Below, one piece after another: positions 12,631 to 23,100 of a stretch of 64,000 nt of DNA. The stretch comes from Pterois miles. Lineage: Eukaryota > Chordata > Actinopteri > Perciformes > Scorpaenidae. The notes beneath the pieces were generated by a model. It saw only the letters and a list, made by a program, of their open reading frames with translations. It made no database searches and was not told the DNA's origin. Position 1 is the stretch's first letter. Each line of letters begins with the position of its first letter. The position numbers and the translations under genes were made by a program. The stretch is from the NCBI GenBank assembly GCA_947000775.1, contig CAMQGK010000341.1, forward strand, positions 10,579,501-10,643,500, given 5' to 3'.

Positions 12631-15600
12631 GTGAGTAAACAAAGCTGCTTTTTAACTAGTTTTGCTATATGTTAACTAGCTTGCTAAAACGGTTGTGTTG
12701 TGTGTTTGGATCTATAAGTAGCCTATAAATGCGCTCCTGAAGGCACCATTTCTATTCAAATGTAGGCTATCTTTATCTGAGCATTTTATTGGAATAGCTC
12801 CTCGCAGTTTAATCAATCTTGTCAAATTATTAGGTCACATATCTTTTATATAACGCCAACTTTTAACAGTAAATCAACGTTTAAATTGTTTTTTGTCGTT
12901 GTAATTTGACTCAAATGCACAGTAAAGAGTGAAAATGTCCTGAGTTACATATTGGTTTATGGGTCTACAATATCCAACAGTTAGCAACATAGAAAAGGCA
13001 GATATTTGAATGGTATTTGGTATATTGCTTATAAAAACAATCACTTTATTTTCACAAGCAGCTCAACAGCTTCTGACTTGCAGCTTCTGTAAACAACTGC
13101 AGGCCAAACTCTACTTGTCCATCATTGATGATGTGATTGAGAGTATGAGGGAGCTCTTCATGGATGAAGGGCTTGAAGACCGCGTCCTGGAAGATTTAAG
13201 ACATGTGAGTCTACACAACCCTCCTTCATTTTTTTTGTTTTTTGCACATCTTGACTCAAGGTGTCAGTATCTAGTGAGGATGTATACACCATACCAGGAA
13301 GACAGACCATAGTGTCCTCTCGCTGTGCAGCTTTGGGAGTCAAAGATGATGCAGTCAAAGGCAATGGAAGACTTCAGGAAAAATGATATCAACTCATCCA
13401 ACTTTGTACTGCAGCTCCCCGCCAACTACAGTCGGACTGATCAAGAACTAACGGGTAAGAGTAGGCCCAGAAACTCATACTTTAATGTGGCTCAGTTACT
13501 TTGTACAGTATGTGTCTTGGGTATTTCAAGGTGTGAATTTGCCGCAGATTAGCTCTCAAACTAGATATTTGAGGCATAAATGAACATACAGGGCGCTAAC
13601 ATATAAGTGAAGTGATTCTTTTGACTTTTGTCTGCTCTGCTCTAATTTTTTTGCTCCCAGCCTCAGTTGTGATACCCAGTCAGAATATCCACAGTTTCCC
13701 AATGAAGGCGAGTATCATCATGATTTAGAGTACATCAACACTTTGACCGTATGGCTGTTTACATGAGGTGCACATACAGAAGCAAATTATGTCCACAGTA
13801 ACTTGAATCTTGACAGCAGCTGAATCTCTTATCGTTAAATTTAATCACCGCTGAATGCATAATATTGAAATGTAAATGTAACTTTTAGCATTGAAATCTA
13901 TCTGAATTAATGTGGTGTGAACTCCCCTTTTGGGGAATGTTCATTTCAAGTGGTGCAATTTCAAGAACTTGATTTTATGTTAACAGTCTCAAAAAGTAGT
14001 TTAAATTGGATTTGTACATTTTATAAGAGGACAAATCAACATCCATCCAGGATACTTCTTCCTCTCTTATTTAAAAAAGATAAATAAATAATAGATAATG
14101 TTTCCTCCCCTGTTTAGAAAATAAAATACAAATAAGAATATATATATATGAATTTTTTTCATATATTTCATTCATATATATTTTTATATATATGATTTTT
14201 TTTGTTTTTTAATTATTTTTTTTATTTTATAATTGGTAGCCTGGACATTAATGTTTAAGATTTAATCTCTTTGGTTTTGGTGAATTTAACTAATTTTATT
14301 TTAGCAACTTTATTTTTGGACAGAATTTCACTAATTGAATTTGATCAATTTGCATATTTATTTGGACACTTGAATTATCTGTCTGAATTTGTGAACCCTA
14401 AAAAAAACTTTTGGCATTGCATCATGTGAAATGACCTCCTGGGGAACTTAAATGATTGTTGTCATACTATAACTCTTAATAGCTATAAATGTGTTTTATT
14501 TGCCTCCATAGTCACGTTCACTTCATTTATCTGAATATTTCTGCTGGCTTAAAATGATTCCTGTGAGACAGAGAAGTTGACCTCAGGGTCCTGAATACAT
14601 TAATGAGGCCAGTATCAATGGAATTAAAATGCACTACCAGACAGTCTGCTGTGTTTAATCAATAAACCCAAACCAAACCATTACTGTTTGATATGCTGGA
14701 TTATACTGTATTTTCCTTCATTGCAGAACAACTCAGATACGCTCTCTACTTTTTCTCTCCCTGCTGGGTTATCTTACCCTGTGCAGATACCAGCTGGAGT
14801 CACTCTGCAAACAGCTTCTGGTACACAATCAATTTACCAGCTATGGGCCTACATCTGCATCATTTTGTACTAATAAGTTGAATTAACATGCCACTTTTCC
14901 CTTTTGTCTCACTGAGGTCAACTTTACAAGGTTAATGTTCCTGTTGTGGTTACTCAGGCCCCAGCAGCAGGTCAGCCACCTACATTCCAACCCACAGAGA
15001 AAGTGACTGAGCGGAGAGAAGCTCCTGCCCCTCAGTCAGCTGCTGTCCCACCAAATCATCCTCAGGAGGTGCAGCCAGCCTCTGTTCCTGCTACTTCTGT
15101 CACACAGCCATTACATCCAAATACCAATTTATCCCCTGGCCAGGATTGCAGCCTCCCCCAGCAGCCACCAGTTCCTGCTGCTCAGACCTCACCTCCACAG
15201 GGGGCCCATTCTCCACAGCCAGAGGTCACACTGGAAGAAAATGAGCTGAGTCCACAACCCAAACCCGTGAACCTGAGTATGAGCGCCTCACCCTGCAGTC
15301 AATTAGACTTCCAGATCAGCGCAGAGGAGGCTTTGACACAGACGGCACAGTTAAAGACCAGAGACATCGATGACATCCTGAAAGAGGTGATCGAGGAGGA
15401 GAGAGAGAAGGCAGAAAGAGCGAGGCATCTAGCACCTGCAAAGACTGACAACCAGTCTGAGGCTGTTCTCGAGGTGAGCTGAAATGAATACTCTCCCTTT
15501 AAGCAACAGGAATAGGAAAAAGCTAGTTGTTGAGATACAGATGTCTGTTGTTAAATTAATATTTGACTTTCAGGAAATGCAGTCATTTGCTTTCTTGCTG

Positions 15601-17063
15601 AAAGTTAGATGTGAAAAACAACTGTCATATCTGAACACTTAATATGTAGCTGGAGCCATTTAGCTTAGCTTAAACTGTAAGAACAGTTGTTTGGCTGGGA
15701 GTTTCCAGGCGTTTTGTTAAGCCAACATAGACCTTCACTTTGCCTGGACAATGTAAGACGATGGTCACGAACCACTTTACCTCAGTGTGCAAATATTTTC
15801 AACGAGTTTTCTCGTTTTTTGTTTTGATTTGTTTAATGCGGGAAACCTCAATGATCTTCGAGACTTAAGTTAAGAGGTTGAATTGAGTTGCATTGTGGGA
15901 AGTGTAGTATCCAGCATGTTTGGATCCACACTTTGATCCACCTGAGAGACTAAAAGTCAAGATACTTCAGCCTTTGCTGCATTGGTTTTAATCATACTGT
16001 TCTTAACCTCATGAGTCTCCAAACTTTATGGAAGTTTATGAATTACTAAGTTGTTGGAGTGGCCCTTTAATGCATCTGAAATAAATCTTTCCATATATGA
16101 TAAAGTTGATGTTCATGTTAGCAAACTTTTTCATATTAAAGTTTTTTGATTAGAAAGTCTTCATGAAGATGATGTTCATGAATTGCATTAAAATCTCAAA
16201 TGCCTGTAAACCAGACTGCTCCATCACATTAAACCAGTTCAGGAGAGCAATCTTGAATTATTCAAAGAAAAGACATTTTACCCCAGCATACCTAAAATTG
16301 TTAAATATATAATTATTATAATGGCATACCTTACGTTTCTTCTCTCTAAGCTTGACCTGGACTACAGCTACAGCGAACTGTCAGACATCGTGCAACTGGA
16401 TGGTCCTGCAGGCAACTCTGACATGGAAGAGGAAGAGGGAGTTCCCTTGGAAGAGAATGACTTTCTGGGTATAATCAATGCAGAGGCCATAAAGGCCCTG
16501 CAGGAGGGAGATGGCAGCAGCGACAGCATCTCTTCAAGCAGCGACAGCGAGGCAGCAGATGAACTCGCTAATGTAGAGGAAGAGGTGAGAGGGAGTGAGT
16601 CGGATGAAAGTTTGGTTTATATTTTGCCACTGAAACGTATGGAAAAATCCAGCTGATCTGTGCCTCTTTATCTAGAAATTTATTAGTATTTTGCAGGCAA
16701 CACATTTTTTTTTTTCACAACAGCATGTGTTTGCACGTTTTAACAACACAATTTCTGTTGAATAGGATCCTTTGAACTCAGGTGATGATGTGATTGAGCA
16801 GGACATCCCAGATCTCTTTGACACCGACAACGTAATCGTTTGCCAGTATGACAAAGTAAAAACATTTTGGCTCTTTGTTGGCCATAATTTGCCCCTCAAA
16901 ACCCTGAGCTGAATACTGACTCTTAATATTGTATAAAATGTTCTTTTTATTACAGATTCACCGCAGTAAGAACCGCTGGAAGTTTCATTTGAAAGATGGA
17001 GTGATGTGTTACGGAGGCAGGGACTACGTGTTCTCTAAAGCTGTTGGGGAAGCCGAGTGGTGA
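12607..17063 (+). CDS. gtf2a1l: TFIIA alpha/beta-like factor (nine coding exons)
   Basis: Coding exons 12607-12630, 13103-13204, 13331-13454, 13661-13707, 14727-14820, 14917-15473, 16351-16584, 16766-16855 and 16956-17063 give 459 codons; human GTF2A1L is about 478. The product is a TFIIA large subunit that stabilises TBP on promoters. The N-terminal helical domain is at about 9-55 (AKLYLSIIDDVIESMRELF, LWESKMMQSK). A Pro/Gln-rich middle is encoded by exon 6. An acidic Ser/Asp/Glu stretch precedes the C-terminal beta-barrel, which carries VIVCQYDKIHRSKN and ends GGRDYVFSKAVGEAEW. DPLNSGDDVIEQDIPDLF and VPAGVTLQT-like IPAGVTLQTAS match the -like paralogue better than GTF2A1. Mammalian GTF2A1L is testis-enriched. 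It is convergent with lhcgr. Confidence 0.95.
13103..13204 (+). CDS. gtf2a1l: gtf2a1l coding exon 2
   Basis: Acceptor AACTGCAG|GCC and donor CAT|GTGAGT. Thirty-four codons encode most of the N-terminal helical domain, ending LEDLRH where human has LKDLKQ. It starts and ends in phase 0. Confidence 0.93.
13331..13454 (+). CDS. gtf2a1l: gtf2a1l coding exon 3
   Basis: Acceptor CTGTGCAG|CTTTGG and donor ACGG|GTAAGA. It encodes LWESKMMQSKAMEDF, equivalent to human LWETKVLQSKATEDF. It ends in phase 1. Confidence 0.92.
13661..13707 (+). CDS. gtf2a1l: gtf2a1l coding exon 4 with GC donor
   Basis: Acceptor GCTCCCAG|CCTCAG. It encodes ASVVIPSQNIHSFPMK, equivalent to human ASLVIPAGRTLPSF. The exon keeps frame only if the donor is AAG|GCGAGT, a GC-AG intron. 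The nearest GT, four bases on, would leave phase 1 against a phase 0 acceptor. Confidence 0.8.
14727..14820 (+). CDS. gtf2a1l: gtf2a1l coding exon 5
   Basis: Acceptor TTCATTGCAG|AAC and donor TCTG|GTACAC. It encodes YPVQIPAGVTLQTAS, the counterpart of YPIHVPAGVTLQTVS in human GTF2A1L. Confidence 0.92.
14917..15473 (+). CDS. gtf2a1l: gtf2a1l coding exon 6, Pro/Gln-rich middle
   Basis: Acceptor TCACTGAG|GTCAAC and donor GAG|GTGAGC. It begins QLYKVNVPVVVTQ (human HLYKVNVPIMVTQ) and continues through a low-complexity Pro/Gln/Ser region into DIDDILKEVIEEEREKAE. Confidence 0.92.
15474..16350. other. gtf2a1l intron 6
   Basis: An 877-base intron between the Pro/Gln-rich exon and the acidic exon. 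No coding exon or recognisable regulatory site seen. Confidence 0.7.
16351..16584 (+). CDS. gtf2a1l: gtf2a1l coding exon 7, acidic region
   Basis: Acceptor CTCTCTAAG|CTT and donor GAG|GTGAGA. It encodes IVQLDGPAGNSDMEEEEG and a Ser/Asp-rich tract, matching the acidic linker of TFIIA large subunits. Phase 0 at both ends. Confidence 0.92.
16766..16855 (+). CDS. gtf2a1l: gtf2a1l coding exon 8
   Basis: Acceptor TTGAATAG|GAT and donor AAA|GTAAAA. It encodes DPLNSGDDVIEQDIPDLF followed by DTDNVIVCQYDK, almost identical to human GTF2A1L. Confidence 0.95.
16956..17063 (+). CDS. gtf2a1l: gtf2a1l terminal coding exon
   Basis: Acceptor TTTATTACAG|ATT. It encodes IHRSKNRWKFHLKDGVMCYG through GEAEW and a TGA stop, the invariant TFIIA large-subunit C-terminus that contacts TBP and DNA. 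Confidence 0.96.
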   Translation: MHRSKNRWKFHLKDGVMCYGGRDYVFSKAVGEAEW

Positions 17064-18974
17064 TGAGCATTATAGCTCTTGAACGCATCATGTTGAATGA
17101 GGGGAAACTGATTTAAAAGAGAAAAGTAATCAGTGAATTCAGACCTCTTGGTGGTGTAATTTGGCTCATGGTGCCTATGTGCAAAACCACTGATGCATTT
17201 GTTTTTTCATTATGTAATTATCAGAGAAATACTGCAAGTCATTTACGATGTTATAACCAATTATGTAAGAGCATCACTTGTAAATCCAGTCTACTGAGTC
17301 AAACAGCATGAGTTTATGTTGTATGATATTTTGCTGAAAGTAGTTTTCTTTATTAGTGGAGCAAAGCATTATTTGGCCTGGAATGTGTTTCCTTCTGTCA
17401 CGATCGTGTTGCTTTAAAGGTACCTAATGTGCTGTTTGATTTTCAGACATTGTAATGTCTTGCCTTTAATCATGCTTCAAATACACTGAACTGCACCTGT
17501 TGTGCTGCATTCAATGAGCCCCGTTCTTTCTGTGCAACTCTGCACAAAGCCAGTGCTGTCATAAACCAACTACACACAAATTCACTGGAACAGGACAAAA
17601 TGAATTTCTAAATGCCAGCATGGACACTAAAATCGATTAATGTTTGACTGTGTTTTGGATAGACCCTCCAGCTAGCTACTCACAGCTGGAGAGAAAACAT
17701 AAAGGGTGGTGTGACAGCTCCAGCAATAGCTCACAAAACAAAAACAAATCAGTGACAAATCCTTGGAAAATGTTTTTGACATTTTGACTTTGCAGAGTCA
17801 CAATTTCAGTCACATTCTTTGATGCAGGCATTGTCTTTTCCTTTGTAGAAAAATTAAATTTCTTGTTTACAAGCTTCAGATATTACGTCCAAATAAGTGC
17901 AGTGTGCACATCCTGACATAGCATACTGTACTTAAGAGGAGTTTGGGGTTTGCTTGTTCAATCTGACGGGACAGACGGTTAACAGGATGTGATATCAGAA
18001 ATAACATATTTGTACTACACAAAATGACTGGATAATTTTGAAAATGATTTAGTCAAAACAAGCGGAAAAACCTAGTTTTGCAGCTGGTACACTGCTTTGC
18101 TTTCAGGATTCACAAGCTAATGAGGTTAGGAACCACTGCTTTATAGTAGAAAAACAGTATGCAGCTGAGTCAAAGTGCAGATGTCCCCTACATGAAATAT
18201 GAACACTGACCCACACTGTAATTATGCAAGTATGTGTATGTCCAGCATCTTTATCAGATGTTCAGTTTCAGAAAGAGATTAGATTAATAAAGGTGACCAT
18301 ATTGGATGCAAACTCATCTCTGGAAGTCAGCAGTGATGATGGAAATAGTGTTTTTGGCTAAATATGGAAACAAATTGAAAGAGATAGGCATAAGTAATTG
18401 ACCACACTTTTAAAAGCTTTTAATTAAAATGTCATATTGTGAAATTCCAGGACATTTTGAACAGCAGTACTATTTAGCTTGAACTGAGTCTATATGGCTG
18501 CTCTGACATGTCTGCAAGTCTGAGCACAGCAACCCAATAGATGGCACTAAAACTCATCTCTGATTAAACAAGGACTTCTGTTTGATCACATTTACTTCAT
18601 TGTATTCAGTGACCTTTATAAGGACAGAATAACAAACAATTTCTACTTATTGATCTTCAATAGAACAAAAACTGTCTTCTAACATCTTACACAAAAGCTG
18701 TTGTATATATCTTGATCTTAACACAAATGACCATCCATCTGCTTCTTTGTACCACATCACATGTTCGGAAATGGAGGCTGCAGCACCCGTTGTCTTCAGT
18801 TTGAGGTCTTGATGAAATTTTCACTTTGTAAACTAAAAGATCAAATCTGATCTGACACCTGCCATGTACAAGACTGAGAATCTCTTCACCCTGACCTAAA
18901 TTTTTGAAGAAATGCTACATATTTAGCAGCAGATGCTGCCTTTAAGTTCATGATGAAATGTTCGGTGTTGATGG
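17064..18974. other. Convergent 3' region between gtf2a1l and lhcgr
   Basis: About 1.9 kb separates the two stop codons, and both 3' untranslated regions must end in it. Hexamers present include AATAAA on + at 18286-18291 and TTTAAT (ATTAAA on the - strand) near 18418. If both are used, the two transcripts just fail to overlap or narrowly overlap. No coding exon. Confidence 0.5.
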
Positions 18975-20124
18975 TCATGTGGCTCCCTTGTTTAGAAAGC
19001 AGTCCTTCATCTTAATGTGATAGGCATAGAAGCTGAGCGAGTGAGGGTTTCTGTTGGATGTGTTTTGGGTGAAATTGAGGTGTGAAGCCAGAGTCTGTGA
19101 CCTGTAGAAGTCGGCGCTGGCATGGCAGCAGCCGCAGCGATTCAGCAGCAGGCACATGTCCTTCCTGAAAGCCCGTGTGAAGAGGGTGTACAGGAAAGGG
19201 TTGCAGAGGGAGTTGATGGGATAAAAAAGGATGAGCAGGATCTTTGAGTGAGACACGGTTATGAGGGGCATGCACAATGCCGCGGAGATGGCGAAGAAGG
19301 AGATTGGGGCCATGCACACAAAGTCTGTGAAAATGAGCACAGCCATGCGCTTGGCAATCTTGGTGTCTCCGTGGCGGGTAGAGTGTTCTGGGTTGCGAAC
19401 ACTCAGATATATGCATATGTAACAGTAGCAGACTACCATGAAAGCCACAACATTGAGAATGAGCACAGCCACCACGTAAACCTGAGAGCCCAGCGTGTCG
19501 ATGTCCATGGGCAGACAGATGCTCACTTTGCTGTAACTGCTGACCCCCACTAGAGGGAGCAGGGCAACCAGCAGAGAGAAGCCCCAGCCTGCCCCCATTA
19601 TAGCTGCCACATGGTGCATCCGCAGCCTCTTGTTCACGTGCATGGCGTTGGTGATGGTGTGCCAGCGTTCAAGGCTAATCACAGTCAGCGTATATACTGA
19701 CAGCTCGCTGGCAAACACTGTCAAGAACCCTGCTACACCACATCCGGGCCCCGTCTGCCAGTCGGTGGCGTGGTTGTAGTACTCGTGACGAGAGAGGTAG
19801 TCCATGAAGGCAATGAGCATCAGGTAGAGCCCCATGCAGAGGTCAGCGAAGGCCAGGTTACACATGAGGAATTTTGAGACTGTTAGCTTGTGGTGGCTGA
19901 TTAGCAGCATAGCCAGAACAGCCAGGTTACCAGCCACAGCGAACACTGTGATTATCCAGGTGATACAGCGCAGGAAGGGAAAGCCCAGCAGGTCCTCACA
20001 GGGGTTAAACGCATCCGGCTTTGGTGTGCACTTGACAAAGGGGCTGTTAATACAATCAAAAACCAGGTCTGGATACTGGAAGTTGATGTCATCGATAAGA
20101 TTCATCCCATCTGCAGTGGGATCT
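18975..20124 (-). CDS. lhcgr: lhcgr exon 11, transmembrane domain
   Basis: Encodes the rest of residue 311 through 693 and TGA. The acceptor is TGTGTTCTTCAG|A; the open frame extends a few codons further into the intron. Markers include DLVFDC with an upstream Tyr that could be sulfated, FASELSVYTLTVISLERWHT, CLPMDIDT, FTDFVCMAPISFFAIS and NPFLY. The C-terminal tail is short and ends KGAT. Confidence 0.97.
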
Positions 20125-23100
20125 CTGAAGAACACAGATGACAAAAAAATAAATAAATAAATAAATAAATAAAGATTAATCAGGGAAATTATCTGTGAGG
20201 AGGGAGAAGTGGCAGAATAGGGGGAGGATTATGTACAGTATTTTGTATTCTATGTATTTTTTTTATATCACAGAGTTAGACTATTGAAAAAGCTTGAATA
20301 TTTTCATCAGAAAGAATGATTTTGTCATTCTCATCCCACCTCTTCACATCCTGACACTTTGTCAGACCCTTTAGTTTACTTTTTGCTCGCAGTTAACACG
20401 TGCGACCCATCGGCGTCTTTTTTTCGATTGTAGTAAACACATGATTAACATTATGAATTAAACACAAACACTTGATTAAGTTTAGGCAACAAATCCACTT
20501 AGTTAGGTTTAGGAATAGAACATGGTTTGGCTTAAAATTCTTACATTTGTACAGTGAAAATATGACTTGATGTTGTGAACATGATAAGATAAGATAAGAT
20601 GAACCTTTATTAATCCCCGGAAGGAAATTCGGGACACAAACAAACAGCTGAATGTGAACCGAGATGCACCGGTCGTAAACAGTGGTCTCCTGGATGAAAG
20701 TCCTGTGCTGTTTATTCATTTTTCTCATCAATTTCAAATAGAAGCTAATAGTTTTTTATAGTATATATAGTTTATTATTATTATTTACATAAATGTAAAT
20801 TAGACAGATGCACCAATAATTTTTGCGCATTTCCTAAGTGGCCGGAGAAGAAGACTTACATTTGAGTTTCGCTGAGGTCACAAAACTTTGTGAAGTTCTT
20901 TAAGGCACTTTCCCTTTAAATAGACAAAAAGAAGGGAAAAGGTTAGATCACACAAAACGTCAATAAACTCAACTGCTAATTGCCAAACTACTCCTGATCT
21001 GTATTCACAGGGCAGAGCTTTTGTTCTTTATGCAGATGCTGACAGATTTGTTGCATCTCTGGGAGCGGTTGCCGGTTACCTTTGTTTCCGACGCCATGTG
21101 TGGAAGGCGCAGCAGTGGCTGGGGTACGTGAGCTCGGCCTCCAGCAGCTCGGCCAGGCTCTCCAGCGGAGGGAGGGTCTTAAGAGCAAAGACAGAGCTGG
21201 CTTTCAGAAACCTCACCTGCCTCAATCCTTTAGGGGGGAGGGAACTCAGAGCAGTGGAGGAAACATCCCTGAATGACACACACAGAGAACACAGACACAT
21301 ATTTCAGTGATGATTAGTGAAATATCTACCAATAAGACAGTGTTTTCAATAAGGCAATGGGTGGCCTCAAGCCAACAGAACAACTTTATCTAGGATTTCC
21401 TGTGTAATTTAAACCCTGTTGGAGGGTTACAAAGTTAGTCTTTCCCACAAGTAGAGCCACCATGTAGAGTTTTGTTGATGATGGTAAGAAATGCTGCTTC
21501 AGGCAAATCTACTGAATTTCTCATAGCTCATTGAGTTCTGCAGCAGCCAGGCGCTAATTTCAAGTTTTCGTATTCATCAAGCCATCAAGGTCTTTCTAAA
21601 GAGATGCTCATTCACAACAAAAATGCTTCATCACAGAATAGAGGTTTTAATTACTGACACTTACATGGGACTGAATACATTTTATCCAAAGCAAAATAAC
21701 ATTCAGGATCTAGTTCCCTCATTTGATTGCATTACTTGTAACCTAGCATTCATTACATCTGAAAATACTTAGAAGTACGACTCTGGACACCCCACATGCA
21801 AAAGGAAAACCTTTGGCCTTTCCTGCGTGTCAGTGAATACCACAAACACTACTGTAATTCTTAACCAAGGCAAGAGGAAATTTCATATCTACAACACAGA
21901 GATGTTTGCAAACAGAGACCTTGTGAGCTGTCGTGCTATCGGGTATTTGCTCACAAATCAGTATTCAGCAGCCCCGCTTTCCTTGTTGGTTGTTTACATA
22001 GACAGGCTGTCACCGCCCTAATGTTTATACAATAAAATGATAAACATTGTTATGAATATTAATCACGCTCCACTAGTCCAGTTCAAATATGGTCACCTTA
22101 ATGCTGTTGATTTAAACAACAAAAGATAGTGAATGTATGATTGTCCTCTCTGGTATTTGACTTTGCCACAAACACGAATTTCCTGCTTTTTTGTTTCAAC
22201 CTCTTATCTATAATGTTTTAGGGACGGGCTCATTTTCAGCAGTGGTGGAAAGTGCATTTACTCAAGTGCTGTTCTCAGGTACAAGTACTTCACATCAGAC
22301 TGTGTCTAGTATAGCGACTGAGGGTCGAGTATGGTGACCGACAGGGTTCGGTATAGTGACGGACTGGGTCGAGAGATCAAGCGACTGGATAAAGCGCGGC
22401 AACACAGTCAAAAGTACCCAATTGCAGCCTCTGTAATAGAATAGATAAATAACATGTTTGCCATGAGACCTAGACTAAAGTATCAAATACTATCTGGGGA
22501 GGGGAACTCAGTCATTTTGAAGGACATACCGATGCAGTCGACACAGATTTCCTATATAACCGTTTATCCTATTCAGGGTTGCGGGGGGCTGGACCTGGAG
22601 AAACACTGGGCGAAAGCAGGGTACACCCTGGACAGGTTGCCACAGGGCTGACACATAGAGATCATGCTCACATTCACACCTAACAACTAACAATTAATTT
22701 GGACTGTCCACGGTTCACACAGAGGGCCTCCAACCTCGATTCAAACCTGTGACCGTATTGCTGTGACGCAACAGTGCTAACCACTACACCACTGACATTA
22801 ATTACATATAACTCATGTTTTGCAAAGAAACAAGTGAACATTTTACTATCATGGTTGTTTCCCCAGTCGGTGGTCCTTGTATGTTAAATAGTTTATAGTT
22901 AATAGTTAAACCAGAACGCTTCTGATACCAAAATCTACAAAATCTACATGTGAATGCACAACTGGTTTCTAAAGATTATATGTTATCTAAGAAGACAAAA
23001 AATGGCTTAAAAATGCTTTAAAAATGTAATAAATACACATTCTGTTAGGGGCTATTATTGATACTTTATAGTATGCTTTGTTGTTAACATTTTGAATACA

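Noticed and set aside
14946..15482. Stand-alone gene starting at 14946
   Set aside because: It is the middle exon of gtf2a1l (14917-15473); the apparent start is a GTG codon inside the exon.
18975..20144. Single-exon receptor gene starting at 20144
   Set aside because: The apparent start is a TTG in the intron. The exon begins at the acceptor at 20124, and ten upstream exons supply the ectodomain.
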